Origin: Paradesertivirga sp965650335
Lineage (GTDB): Bacteria > Bacteroidota > Bacteroidia > Sphingobacteriales > Sphingobacteriaceae
NCBI GenBank assembly: GCA_965650335.1
Contig: CBFGOI010000005.1
Location: 1-64,000, forward strand
DNA length: 64,000 bases
Direction of reading: 5' to 3'
Positions within the stretch are counted from its first letter, which is position 1; every line of letters starts with the position of its first letter. The notes beneath the pieces are model-generated. The model did no database searches. It had not been told where the DNA came from and saw nothing but the letters and a program-made list of their open reading frames with translations. Made by a program: the position numbers and the translations under genes. Shown piece after piece: positions 55,971 to 63,981 of the stretch.

Positions 55971-56003
55971 TTTGTCATATTAACACCAAAAAACCTACTT
56001 TTG
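55971..56003 (+). promoter_or_regulatory. Bacteroidota-type promoter of aspS
   Basis: TTTG (55971-55974) and TACTTTTG (55996-56003) match the -33 and -7 consensus with a 21-base spacer. The start codon follows 18 bases after the -7 box. Confidence 0.6.
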
Positions 56004-56021
56004 CATCCCTAACATAATATT

Positions 56022-57767
56022 ATGCATAGAACTCATACTTGCGGTGAATTAACGATAAACGATTTAGGCAAAGAAGTAACCCTTGCAGGATGGGTACAAA
56101 AGTCGCGCGATTTAGGAGGAATGACCTTTATCGATGTTCGGGACAGATACGGAATCACTCAACTCCTTATTAATATGGATGAGGATCCGGCTCTGAGTGA
56201 GCAGGCTCGCGGACTTTCGCGAGAATATGTAATTAAAGTTACCGGTAAAGTAATTGAGCGAACCAGTAAAAACCCTAAAATTCCTACAGGGGATATTGAA
56301 ATAAAAATTTCTTCTATTGAGGTATTAAATGAAGCAAAACTTCCTCCGTTTTTGATTGAAGATGAGACCGATGGTGGCGAGGATTTAAGAATGAAATACC
56401 GTTACCTGGATCTGCGTCGTGCACCGGTTAGAAATAATCTGATCCTACGCCATAAAATGGCTCAGGAAATCCGAAAATATTTAGATGATCAGAACTTCCT
56501 TGAGGTTGAGACGCCGGTACTTATAAAATCGACACCTGAAGGTGCCCGTGATTTTGTGGTGCCCAGCAGAATGAATCCAGGTGAGTTTTATGCACTTCCG
56601 CAATCTCCGCAAACATTTAAGCAGCTATTAATGGTTTCTGGGTTTGACCGCTACTTTCAAATAGTAAAATGCTTTCGCGATGAAGATTTACGGGCAGATC
56701 GTCAGCCAGAATTTACTCAGATAGACTGTGAAATGGCCTTTATTGAACAAGAGGATATTTTGAACCTGTTCGAAGGTTTGATCAATCATATGTTCAAAAA
56801 AGTGAAAGGTATTGATATTGGCAGCGTACCTCGCATGGATTATGCGGACGCGATGCGTTTATATGGCTCAGATAAACCTGACACTCGTTTCGAAATGCAA
56901 TTTGTCGAAGTAAATGATGTTGTGAAAGGCCTCGGCTTTCCTGTGTTTGATAATGCTGAACTTGTTGTAGGAATCAATGCAAAAGGCTGTGCCGAATACA
57001 CCCGGAAGCAATTAGATGAGTTAACTGATTTTATCAAACGTCCTCAAATTGGTGGTACAGGCTTGATTTATATGCGTCACAATACTGATGGAACGTTGAA
57101 ATCATCAGTAGATAAATTCTATAACGAAGATGCTTTAAAGCAATGGTCTGCGGCTTTTAAAACAGAACCCGGAGATTTGGTTCTGGTAATGGCGGGATCA
57201 ACCGATAAAGTTCGTAAACAATTAAATGAGCTTCGCCTTGAAATGGGGACCCGCTTAGGCTTGCGTGACAAGAATAAGTTTTCTCCACTTTGGGTAGTCG
57301 ATTTTCCATTATTAGAATGGGATGAAGAACATGCCCGTTATCATGCAATGCACCACCCTTTCACTTCACCGAAGCCTGAAGATATTGCTTTACTTGACAC
57401 CAAACCTGGGGAAGTAAGAGCCAATGCGTACGATTTAGTGATCAACGGAACTGAAATAGGCGGAGGTTCTATTCGTATTCACGACAGAGCGCTGCAGAGT
57501 CTGATGTTTAAACACCTGGGTTTTAGTCCCGAAGAGGCGCAAAAGCAGTTTGGCTTCCTAATGGAGGCATTTGAATTTGGAGCTCCTCCGCACGGCGGTA
57601 TTGCCTTTGGTTTCGACCGCCTGGTATCAATTTTCGCAGGACTGGATTCCATCAGGGATGTAATCGCATTCCCGAAAAACAATTCAGGTAAGGACGTAAT
57701 GATTGATTCGCCTTCAACCATCTCTGAGGAGCAATTGAAGGAGTTAAGTATAAAAACTACGGTTTAG
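56022..57767 (+). CDS. aspS: Aspartyl-tRNA synthetase
   Basis: A 581-residue class II aminoacyl-tRNA synthetase charging tRNA-Asp. The N-terminal anticodon-binding OB fold (about 1-110, MHRTHTCGELTINDLGKEVTLAGWVQ) is followed by motif 2 FRDEDLRADRQPEFTQID. The bacterial GAD insertion is next (about 280-420), and motif 3 is GIAFGFDRLVSIFAG near the C-terminus. Length is standard for the bacterial type. It stands alone, with a promoter close to the start and an intrinsic terminator about 60 bp past the stop. Confidence 0.98.
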   Translation: MHRTHTCGELTINDLGKEVTLAGWVQKSRDLGGMTFIDVRDRYGITQLLINMDEDPALSEQARGLSREYVIKVTGKVIERTSKNPKIPTGDIEIKISSIEVLNEAKLPPFLIEDETDGGEDLRMKYRYLDLRRAPVRNNLILRHKMAQEIRKYLDDQNFLEVETPVLIKSTPEGARDFVVPSRMNPGEFYALPQSPQTFKQLLMVSGFDRYFQIVKCFRDEDLRADRQPEFTQIDCEMAFIEQEDILNLFEGLINHMFKKVKGIDIGSVPRMDYADAMRLYGSDKPDTRFEMQFVEVNDVVKGLGFPVFDNAELVVGINAKGCAEYTRKQLDELTDFIKRPQIGGTGLIYMRHNTDGTLKSSVDKFYNEDALKQWSAAFKTEPGDLVLVMAGSTDKVRKQLNELRLEMGTRLGLRDKNKFSPLWVVDFPLLEWDEEHARYHAMHHPFTSPKPEDIALLDTKPGEVRANAYDLVINGTEIGGGSIRIHDRALQSLMFKHLGFSPEEAQKQFGFLMEAFEFGAPPHGGIAFGFDRLVSIFAGLDSIRDVIAFPKNNSGKDVMIDSPSTISEEQLKELSIKTTV

Positions 57768-57828
57768 CAGCATCACCAAATCACTATCTGCGCAAGGTGA
57801 ATGTTTATTCGATGAATCAGAAAACAGC

Positions 57829-57857
57829 AAAACCTCCTCAATCCGGAGGTTTTTTTA
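57829..57857 (+). terminator. Intrinsic terminator after aspS
   Basis: A 9-bp stem (57829-57837 with 57845-57853) around a 7-base loop is followed by a T-run. The position, 62 bp past the aspS stop, and the orientation fit aspS. It also lies just past the mscL stop (57883), so it may act on both. Confidence 0.85.
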
Positions 57858-57882
57858 TTTAGTTGATATCGATTAGGTGCTA

Positions 57883-58293
57883 TTAAGCTTTTTGATTTTT
57901 TAATATATCCCTTATCTCAGCCAACAACACTTCTTCCTTACCAGGAACAACTGCGACTTCAACAACTTCCTTTTTCCTTTGCAAAGAGTTAAGAAGCTTT
58001 ACTATCAGAAATATACAAAAGGCCACAATTATAAACTGAAGTAGTGTATTTATGAAATTCCCATACTTTATAGAAACTTCAGCTACTTTATTAACAACGT
58101 CTTCTGGCTTTAAGACTATTTTTTTATCGGCGAAATCAACGCCCCCAGTTACATAGCCAATAGGCGGCATGATAATATCGTCTACCAGGGAAGTAACAAT
58201 TTTACCAAACGAGGCACCAATAATAACACCGACAGCAAGATCAATAACATTGCCACGCATGGCAAATTCCCTAAATTCTTTTGCGATACTCAT
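57883..58293 (-). CDS. mscL: Large-conductance mechanosensitive channel
   Basis: A 136-residue MscL. The canonical N-terminus KEFREFAMRGNVIDLAVGVIIGASFGKIVTSLVDDIIMPPIGYV covers the N-terminal helix and TM1. TM2 is FINTLLQFIIVAFCIFLIVKLL (about 80-100), and the C-terminal helix ends LLAEIRDILKNQKA. It opens under hypo-osmotic membrane tension. It is a single gene between aspS (convergent) and the desaturase gene, with terminator-like hairpins on both sides. Confidence 0.97.
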   Translation of the reverse strand: MSIAKEFREFAMRGNVIDLAVGVIIGASFGKIVTSLVDDIIMPPIGYVTGGVDFADKKIVLKPEDVVNKVAEVSIKYGNFINTLLQFIIVAFCIFLIVKLLNSLQRKKEVVEVAVVPGKEEVLLAEIRDILKNQKA

Positions 58294-58367
58294 AAGACGG
58301 ATTTAATTGTGAATAGATGTTTAATCTAATTTATAAACAAAAACCCATAGAAAAAAGCAACAAGCAT

Positions 58368-58396
58368 AAAAAAACCTCCATTGCAGGAGGCTTTTT
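58368..58396 (-). terminator. Intrinsic terminator of the desaturase gene
   Basis: A stem of CCTCC (58375-58379) with GGAGG (58386-58390), extended by A/T pairs, lies directly past the desaturase stop (58399). On the minus strand it is followed by TTTTTTTATG. Confidence 0.8.
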
Positions 58397-58398
58397 GT

Positions 58399-59130
58399 TT
58401 ATAATGCTTTTCTAAGTTTAATAATTCGTGCCCAATGCATAAATTTTAATACCGGATACACCGGATCGAATTCGAACCAGCGTTTAGCGAAGTTCGGACT
58501 GTTTGGGTGCATGTGATGGTTATTTTGAAATAACTCGCCGAGCATGAAAAAGTCGAAGGGTGTAGTATTTTTTGAATGGTCGCCGTTATCGTAATTTGAA
58601 TACCCGTATTTATGTCCGCACCAGTTTACCAATGCGCCGTGCAATGGTCCCATTACAAAATGAATTGGCAAAAGTAAAAACATCCACCAATGAGTTGCAA
58701 AAACGACATAAATAGCTATATAGAAGACGATAAACCCAAGACGCGACACCATAGATGAAGCCATTAAATCTACAGTTCTCCATTCGGGATAATTGCCTTT
58801 GAAACGGGTTTCAGGTTCTTTATTAAATTTCACGTAATCCTGGAAAATAACCTTTGTCGCCCACATCATTTGAAACACATCTCTGAAGAAGTGCGGAGAA
58901 TGAGGATCTTTTTCGGTATCACTGTAGGCATGGTGCATTCTGTGCAGAATTGCATATGCTCTTGGATTTAAAAATGACGCTCCTTGAAAAACCCAAGTCA
59001 TAACATAAAAAGTACGCTCCCAGAATTTACTGGTGGTGAACATTTTATGAGAAGCGTAACGGTGAAGGAAAAATGTCTGGAAAAATAAAGAAAGGAACCA
59101 ATGACAAAGAAAGAAAATGAGAATGATCAC
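58399..59130 (-). CDS. Fatty-acid / acyl-CoA desaturase family protein
   Basis: A 243-residue integral membrane desaturase of the stearoyl-CoA delta-9 type. Histidine boxes are HRYASH (about 23-28), HRMHHAYSD (about 64-72) and QNNHHMHP (about 207-214). The third box has Gln where many homologues have His, a variant I associate with a Bacteroidota subgroup. Hydrophobic helices lie at the N-terminus (IILIFFLCHWFLSLFFQTFFL) and around 125-155. It introduces a double bond into membrane fatty acids. It is single, ends in its own terminator, and a TACTTTTG box (59200-59193) upstream could be its -7 element. Confidence 0.92.
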   Translation of the reverse strand: MIILIFFLCHWFLSLFFQTFFLHRYASHKMFTTSKFWERTFYVMTWVFQGASFLNPRAYAILHRMHHAYSDTEKDPHSPHFFRDVFQMMWATKVIFQDYVKFNKEPETRFKGNYPEWRTVDLMASSMVSRLGFIVFYIAIYVVFATHWWMFLLLPIHFVMGPLHGALVNWCGHKYGYSNYDNGDHSKNTTPFDFFMLGELFQNNHHMHPNSPNFAKRWFEFDPVYPVLKFMHWARIIKLRKAL

Positions 59131-59386
59131 AAATGCTAATTTAAAAAGATATATATAAGAGGTTACAATTTTTGCAGCTCGATTATAAAACGCAAAAGTA
59201 TGAATTGTGGTTTATTAAAAGTTAAAATTTGAAATTAATGACTTTGAGAGTATAAGAACTTCCCAAAAGTTTGGAACTTTTGGAAAGTTACAGGCAGATT
59301 TTGGAGCGCAGTCGGCGTTTTCTCTATCCTACGAAGAACCGGCTTAACACTTTTAAACCCGGTTGACGTGGAAAACCCGGAATGAA

Positions 59387-59404
59387 GCCACCCCTTCGGG
59401 TGGC
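59387..59404. repeat. Small perfect hairpin in repeat-like intergenic DNA
   Basis: A 7-bp perfect stem (59387-59393 with 59398-59404) with loop CTTC. It resembles the short GC-rich hairpins of dispersed intergenic repeats seen in Bacteroidota. No T-run follows. Confidence 0.5.
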
Positions 59405-59583
59405 GTAATGAGGATTTGGAACAGAAAGCGGGACTGCATTTACCACAGAGACGAAAGATGCTTTTCCCACCTAAATCCTCTTCTGAAAGAGGGAACAAGA
59501 AATGATTTGAGGCTTACCTTAATATATCTAACTACAGACTCATCTATATACAGAAGGCGGTGCAAGGTTTTTTCTCTTTTTGT

Positions 59584-59614
59584 TTTGCCCTTAACTTATT
59601 TCACCCTATCTTTG
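59584..59614 (+). promoter_or_regulatory. Bacteroidota-type promoter of the rplM operon
   Basis: TTTG (59584-59587), a 19-base spacer and TATCTTTG (59607-59614) match the -33/-7 consensus exactly. The rplM GTG start is at 59669, giving a leader of about 50 bases. This is the clearest promoter in the window and supports the phylum assignment. Confidence 0.75.
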
Positions 59615-59668
59615 CAATCCCTTTTTGAGGGGTATAATATATTTTTTAATTAATTTAATATCAAGCAA

Positions 59669-60112
59669 GTGAATACGTTAAGTTACAAAACTGTCTCTGC
59701 TAACAAACAGACTGTCGACAAACAATGGATAGTTGTTGACGCTGAAGGCGAGATTTTGGGGCGCTTATCTTCTAAAATCGCTATGGTGATCAGAGGAAAA
59801 AACAAGCCATCGTACACCCCACACGTAGACTGCGGAGATAACGTAATTGTTATTAATGCAGACAAAGTTAAACTGACCGGTAACAAAATGGGCGACAAAA
59901 CCTATGTACGTTACACAGGCTATCCAGGCGGTCAGCGTTTCATTTCTCCGAAAGAGTTATTGGCTAAACATCCTGAGCGTATAGTTGAAAAAGCTGTACG
60001 TGGTATGTTACCTAAAAATCGTTTGGGACGTGCGTTGTACAAAAATTTACATGTGTATGCAGGAACTACTCATCCTCATGCGGCACAAAGTCCAAAAGAA
60101 GTTAAACTTTAA
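59669..60112 (+). CDS. rplM: 50S ribosomal protein L13
   Basis: A 147-residue ribosomal protein L13. Recognisable stretches are WIVVDAEGEILGRLSSKIAMVIRGKNKPSYTPHVDCGDNVIVINA and VRGMLPKNRLGRALYKNLHVYAGTTHPHAAQSPKEV. The start is GTG at 59669; the next ATG inside would remove conserved sequence. It leads the rplM-rpsI-rpsB cluster, 15 bp before rpsI. Confidence 0.98.
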   Translation: MNTLSYKTVSANKQTVDKQWIVVDAEGEILGRLSSKIAMVIRGKNKPSYTPHVDCGDNVIVINADKVKLTGNKMGDKTYVRYTGYPGGQRFISPKELLAKHPERIVEKAVRGMLPKNRLGRALYKNLHVYAGTTHPHAAQSPKEVKL

Positions 60113-60127
60113 TCAAAGAGAAAAGAA

Positions 60128-60514
60128 ATGTCAACAACAAACACTTCAGGCAGAAGAAAAACAGCAGTTGCCCGTATCTATCTTAAAGATGGTAACGGCG
60201 GCATTACCGTAAACGGTAAAGATTACAAAGAATACTTCCCTACCTTACCATTACAATTCATCGTTACACAATCTACAGAAGTTTCTGGCTCTGCCGGCAA
60301 ATTTGATGTTACTGTTAACGTTGCTGGCGGTGGTGTTAAAGGTCAAGCGGAAGCAGTTCGTTTAGCAATTGCGAAAGCGATTGTTGAATTAGATCCGGAA
60401 ACAAAACCTTCATTGAGAGCGAAAGGCTTAGTAACACGTGACATGCGTATGGTTGAACGTAAGAAACCAGGTCGCAAGAAAGCCCGTAAGAAATTTCAAT
60501 TTAGTAAACGTTAA
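60128..60514 (+). CDS. rpsI: 30S ribosomal protein S9
   Basis: A 128-residue ribosomal protein S9. Signature stretches are GRRKTAVARIYLKDGNGGITVNGKDYKEYFP near the N-terminus and the basic C-terminal tail ERKKPGRKKARKKFQFSKR, which reaches the ribosomal P site. It is co-transcribed with rplM, as in nearly all bacteria, and is followed by rpsB after 18 bp. Confidence 0.98.
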   Translation: MSTTNTSGRRKTAVARIYLKDGNGGITVNGKDYKEYFPTLPLQFIVTQSTEVSGSAGKFDVTVNVAGGGVKGQAEAVRLAIAKAIVELDPETKPSLRAKGLVTRDMRMVERKKPGRKKARKKFQFSKR

Positions 60515-60518
60515 TCTC

Positions 60519-60532
60519 AGGAGGATCAGACA
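60519..60532 (+). promoter_or_regulatory. Strong Shine-Dalgarno sequence before rpsB
   Basis: AGGAGG (60519-60524) lies 8 bases before the rpsB ATG at 60533. Most genes here show no clear Shine-Dalgarno sequence, as is usual for Bacteroidota, so this site is exceptional. Confidence 0.7.
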
Positions 60533-61375
60533 ATGGCAAGAACAACATATCAGGATTTATTGGATGCAGGTGTACACTTTGGTCACCTTACCCGCAAATG
60601 GGATCCAAAAATGTCTCAGTACATTTTCATGGAGCGTAACGGCATCCACATTATAGATTTAAATAAAACTTTAACAAAATTAGAAGAAGCTGCTGCCGCG
60701 ATTAAACAAATCGTTAAATCTGGCCGTAAAGTATTATTCGTAGCTACTAAAAAACAAGCTAAGGATATCGTTGCAGAGCAAGCTAAATCTGTAAACATGC
60801 CTTTCGTAACCGAGCGTTGGTTAGGTGGTATGTTAACAAACTTCGCAACAGTACGTAAGTCGATCAAAAAGATGTCTAACATCGACAAGATGACAAAAGA
60901 CGGAACTTACGATGTACTTTCTAAGAAAGAAAAATTAATGATTCAGCGCGAGCGTATCAAGTTAGAGACTCTTTTAGGAGGTATCGCTGACTTAAACCGT
61001 CTTCCTGCTGCATTATTCCTTATTGATGTTAAAAAAGAGCACATCGCTGTTTCTGAGGCATTGAAACTGAACGTACCTACTTTTGCAATGGTAGATACAA
61101 ACTCAGATCCTTCAAACATCGACTTCCCTATCCCTTCAAATGATGATGCTACAAAATCAATCCAATTGATTACTGACATTATCATCAAAGCAATTCAAGA
61201 AGGTTTAGATGAGCGTAAACGCGAAAAAGAAGACGAAGCTGAAAAAGAAGCAGCTGTAGCAAAAGCGAAAGCTGATGCTCCTGAAGCTAAAGAAGAAGCT
61301 CCTGCTCGTCGCGAGCGTAAAGCTGAAGCTACTGCAGAAGCAGGGACTGACGCTCCGGCTGAAAGCGCTGAATAA
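60533..61375 (+). CDS. rpsB: 30S ribosomal protein S2
   Basis: A 280-residue ribosomal protein S2. Family stretches are LLDAGVHFGHLTRKWDPKMSQYIFMERNGIHIIDLNKT, ERWLGGMLTNFATVRKSI and FAMVDTNSDPSNIDFPIPSNDDA. Residues 225-280 form a highly charged Ala/Glu/Lys-rich extension beyond the conserved core (E. coli S2 is about 241 residues). It probably forms an exposed helix or disordered tail. It is preceded by a strong AGGAGG site and followed by a repeat-bearing gap and tsf. Confidence 0.98.
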   Translation: MARTTYQDLLDAGVHFGHLTRKWDPKMSQYIFMERNGIHIIDLNKTLTKLEEAAAAIKQIVKSGRKVLFVATKKQAKDIVAEQAKSVNMPFVTERWLGGMLTNFATVRKSIKKMSNIDKMTKDGTYDVLSKKEKLMIQRERIKLETLLGGIADLNRLPAALFLIDVKKEHIAVSEALKLNVPTFAMVDTNSDPSNIDFPIPSNDDATKSIQLITDIIIKAIQEGLDERKREKEDEAEKEAAVAKAKADAPEAKEEAPARRERKAEATAEAGTDAPAESAE

Positions 61376-61380
61376 TATTG

Positions 61381-61511
61381 GTTGTGGGTTGTGGGTTGTA
61401 TGTTGAAGGTTTACCCTGAGCATAGAACTTACAACCCACAAATTTTACAAACTGAATTTATACAAGTTTGCAGGATACTTACAACGTATAACCTACAACT
61501 TACAACTCAAA
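61381..61511. repeat. Degenerate GTTGTGGGTTGTA-type repeats between rpsB and tsf
   Basis: Several copies of a GTTGT(G/A)GGTTGTA-like unit in both orientations fill the 149-bp gap. A perfect 12-bp inverted pair is TTGTGGGTTGTA (61389-61400) and its complement (61430-61441). The unit recurs as TACAACCTACAACTTACAACTC-like runs up to tsf. Confidence 0.7.
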
Positions 61512-61524
61512 AAAAATAAACAAA

Positions 61525-62364
61525 ATGTCTACAGTACAAATCTCTGCCTCAGACGTAAATAAACTGCGCCAGCAAACAGGTGCAGGAATGATGGATTGTA
61601 AAAAAGCTTTAACAGAATCTAACGGCGATTTCGAAGCTGCTATCGATTACCTTCGTAAAAAAGGTGCTAAAGTTGCTGCAAGCCGTCAGGATCGCGAATC
61701 TAACGAAGGTGTAGTTATTTCTAAAACTACTGCCGATGGAAAACGCGGAATTATTGTTGAAGTTAACTGCGAAACAGATTTCGTTGCTAAAAACGCTGAC
61801 TTTATTGCTTTTGCTAACAGCATTGCTGAATTAGCAATTGACAAAAACGTTTCTTCTGCAGACCAACTTAGAGAACTTGATTTAAACGGAACCAAAGTTG
61901 CTGATGCTTTAATCGATCAAACTGGTAAAATTGGTGAGAAAATCGGTATTTCTAAATTCGAGACAATAACAGGAGAGAAAGTTATTGCTTACATCCACGG
62001 TAACTACCGTTTAGGTGTATTGGTTGCTTTAAGCGCTGATGCGGCTAACGCAAACGAGGCTGGTAAAGACGTTGCAATGCAAATTGCGGCCATGAACCCG
62101 GTAGCTTTAGACAAAGGTGATGTTGACGCCAACACTATTGAGCGTGAACTGGAAATTGCTAAAGAGCAAATTCGTGCAGAAGGTAAGCCTGAAGAAATGG
62201 TAGAAAAAATTGCTGCCGGTAAATTGAACAAATTCTACAAAGATTCAACTTTGTTAAACCAGGAGTTTGTTAAAGATTCTTCTAAAACTGTTGCTCAGTT
62301 TTTAAATGGAGTACAAAGCGGTTTAACTGTTACAGCGTTCAAACGCGTTCAGTTAGGAGCTTAG
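61525..62364 (+). CDS. tsf: Translation elongation factor Ts
   Basis: A 279-residue EF-Ts, the nucleotide exchange factor for EF-Tu. The N-terminal UBA-like domain VNKLRQQTGAGMMDCKKALTESNGDFEAAIDYLRKKGA is clear, followed by the core IIVEVNCETDFVAKNADF. The C-terminal LNQEFVKDSSKTVAQFL precedes the end of the protein. It follows rpsB in the usual rpsB-tsf order, though separated by a repeat cluster. It is closed by a terminator at 62414-62443. Confidence 0.98.
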   Translation: MSTVQISASDVNKLRQQTGAGMMDCKKALTESNGDFEAAIDYLRKKGAKVAASRQDRESNEGVVISKTTADGKRGIIVEVNCETDFVAKNADFIAFANSIAELAIDKNVSSADQLRELDLNGTKVADALIDQTGKIGEKIGISKFETITGEKVIAYIHGNYRLGVLVALSADAANANEAGKDVAMQIAAMNPVALDKGDVDANTIERELEIAKEQIRAEGKPEEMVEKIAAGKLNKFYKDSTLLNQEFVKDSSKTVAQFLNGVQSGLTVTAFKRVQLGA

Positions 62365-62413
62365 ATAGTAAATTAGTCATTCGTGATTGGTTTATTATTC
62401 CAATCGATATAAG

Positions 62414-62443
62414 AATCCTTGCCCAAAGTGGCAGGGATTTTTT
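62414..62443 (+). terminator. Intrinsic terminator after tsf
   Basis: A 10-bp stem (62414-62423 with 62430-62439, one G-T pair), a 6-base loop and a six-T run lie 50 bp past the tsf stop. Confidence 0.85.
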
Positions 62444-62488
62444 GCTTAGAAAAATGTGCCAATCAATACTGCCACTTGATTTAGTGTA

Positions 62489-62590
62489 TTACTAATTAAC
62501 CAATGACTATTTAACTATTATCCGATTCACTAATTAACTATTGACTAATTAACTAATGACCCTTCAACTAATCCACTAATTTCTTAAATT
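62489..62590. repeat. Degenerate ACTAATTAACTAATGAC-type repeats between tsf and pyrH
   Basis: A run of variants of TTAACTAATGAC / TTAACTATTGAC / ATTCACTAATTAAC with irregular spacing. It differs in sequence from the other two intergenic clusters but has the same design of degenerate short units in a gene gap. Confidence 0.6.
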
Positions 62591-62609
62591 CGCCAAAATA
62601 TTGTCGTAA

Positions 62610-63317
62610 ATGAAGTATAAACGCATCCTCCTGAAATTAAGCGGAGAATCTTTAATGGGTGATAAACAATATGGTATTGACAGCGACCGTGTTTTACAAT
62701 ATGCTAAAGATATAAAAGCAGTACATGACACAGGGTTGGAAATAGCCATAGTAATTGGGGGTGGAAACATTTTTAGAGGTTTAAGTGCCGAACAAGCCGG
62801 AATGGACAGGGTACAGGCAGATTACATGGGAATGCTTGCTACTGTGATTAACAGCATGGCCCTTCAGGATGCTCTGGAAAAAGAAGGAGTCAAAACCCGT
62901 CTGATGACAGCCATAAAAATGGAGCAGATCTGCGAACCATTTATCCGCAGAAGAGCAGTTAGACATCTTGAAAAAAGAAGAATTGTAATTTTTGGCGCCG
63001 GCACTGGAAACCCTTATTTTACAACTGATACTGCAGCATCTCTGCGTGCGATAGAAATTCAGGCCGATGCTGTATTGAAAGGTACACGTGTTGACGGTAT
63101 TTATACCGCAGATCCTGAAAAAGATCTAACAGCGGTTAAATATGAAAGCATTACTTTCCAGGAAGTTTATGACAATAATCTAAACGTAATGGATATGACT
63201 GCGTTTACTTTATGCCAGGAAAATAAGCTTCCGATTGTCGTTTTCGACATGAACAAAGCTGGAAACTTCATGCGTATTGCTAATGGCGATTCCATCGGGA
63301 CATTAGTTAAAGGGTAA
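62610..63317 (+). CDS. pyrH: Uridylate kinase
   Basis: A 235-residue UMP kinase of the amino-acid kinase fold, making UDP from UMP. The N-terminal KYKRILLKLSGESLMGDKQYGID, the nucleotide/UMP segment AIVIGGGNIFRGLSAEQAGMDRVQADYMGMLATVINSMALQDAL, and FGAGTGNPYFTTDTAASLRAIEI are all present. It is followed 30 bp later by frr, the usual pyrH-frr pairing. Confidence 0.98.
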   Translation: MKYKRILLKLSGESLMGDKQYGIDSDRVLQYAKDIKAVHDTGLEIAIVIGGGNIFRGLSAEQAGMDRVQADYMGMLATVINSMALQDALEKEGVKTRLMTAIKMEQICEPFIRRRAVRHLEKRRIVIFGAGTGNPYFTTDTAASLRAIEIQADAVLKGTRVDGIYTADPEKDLTAVKYESITFQEVYDNNLNVMDMTAFTLCQENKLPIVVFDMNKAGNFMRIANGDSIGTLVKG

Positions 63318-63347
63318 TTAATTTTTATAAATCTCATATATTCAACG

Positions 63348-63911
63348 ATGAATGAACTTATAAAGAAACAGCTAAACGATGCTAAAGCAACGATGGAAAA
63401 AGCTGTAGAACATTGCGATGCTGAATTACTAAAAATTCGTGCTGGCAAGGCTTCAACAACCATGCTGGATGGCATTACTGTTGATTATTACGGCAACCCT
63501 ACTCCTTTACAACAGGTTTGTGGAATCTCTACGCCAGATGCCCGCACTTTAGTAGCTCAACCTTGGGAGAAACACATGATAGGACCGATTGAGAAAGCAA
63601 TTATCGATTCGAATGTGGGGCTAAACCCTCAAAATGATGGAATTGTTATCCGAATGAATGTTCCTCCATTAACAGAAGATCGTCGCAAGGATTTATTCAA
63701 AAAAGCGAAAGAGGAAGCTGAAAAAGGCCGTATCGCCATTCGTAATATCAGGAAGGATATCAACGGAAAAATTCAGCGATTGAAATCTGAAGGCATTTCT
63801 GAAGATGAAATTAAAGGCGGTGAAGCTGAAGTTCAAAAGTTAACTGACGGCTTTATTGTTAAAGTTGATAAACTTGTTGAAGCCAAGGAAAAAGACATCA
63901 TGACGGTTTAG
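63348..63911 (+). CDS. frr: Ribosome recycling factor
   Basis: A 187-residue ribosome recycling factor. Family stretches are CDAELLKIRAGKASTTMLDGITVDYYGNPTPLQQV and GIVIRMNVPPLTEDRRKDLFKKAKEEAEKGRIAIRNIRKDI; the C-terminal helix ends VKVDKLVEAKEKDIMTV. With EF-G it splits post-termination ribosomes. It is the last complete gene and is closed by a terminator. Confidence 0.98.
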   Translation: MNELIKKQLNDAKATMEKAVEHCDAELLKIRAGKASTTMLDGITVDYYGNPTPLQQVCGISTPDARTLVAQPWEKHMIGPIEKAIIDSNVGLNPQNDGIVIRMNVPPLTEDRRKDLFKKAKEEAEKGRIAIRNIRKDINGKIQRLKSEGISEDEIKGGEAEVQKLTDGFIVKVDKLVEAKEKDIMTV

Positions 63912-63931
63912 AATTTAATCTAAACGTCAAA

Positions 63932-63967
63932 AAAAAAGGAATGGGTTGAATAGCTCATTCCTTTTTT
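63932..63967 (+). terminator. Intrinsic terminator after frr
   Basis: A 12-bp stem (63932-63943 with 63956-63967) with an A-run on the left and T-run on the right lies 20 bp past frr. Confidence 0.85.
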
Positions 63968-63981
63968 AATTTTGTGAAACC

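Larger units (their letters stand above)
59131..59668. other. 538-bp intergenic region with repeat-like fragments and the rplM promoter
   Basis: No credible gene. On the minus strand the end nearest the desaturase holds the -7-like box TACTTTTG (59200-59193). The middle (about 59360-59490) looks like fragments of dispersed intergenic elements: a hairpin GCCACCC-CTTC-GGGTGGC (59387-59404) and a stretch reading CCCACCTAAATCCTCTTCTG. The right end has the promoter of rplM at 59584-59614. An 87-codon minus-strand frame across 59235-59498 is judged a product of this repeat material. Confidence 0.55.

Noticed and set aside
59235..59498. 87-codon minus-strand frame in the rplM upstream gap
   Set aside because: It spans repeat-like DNA, has no start context and reads like translated intergenic repeat.
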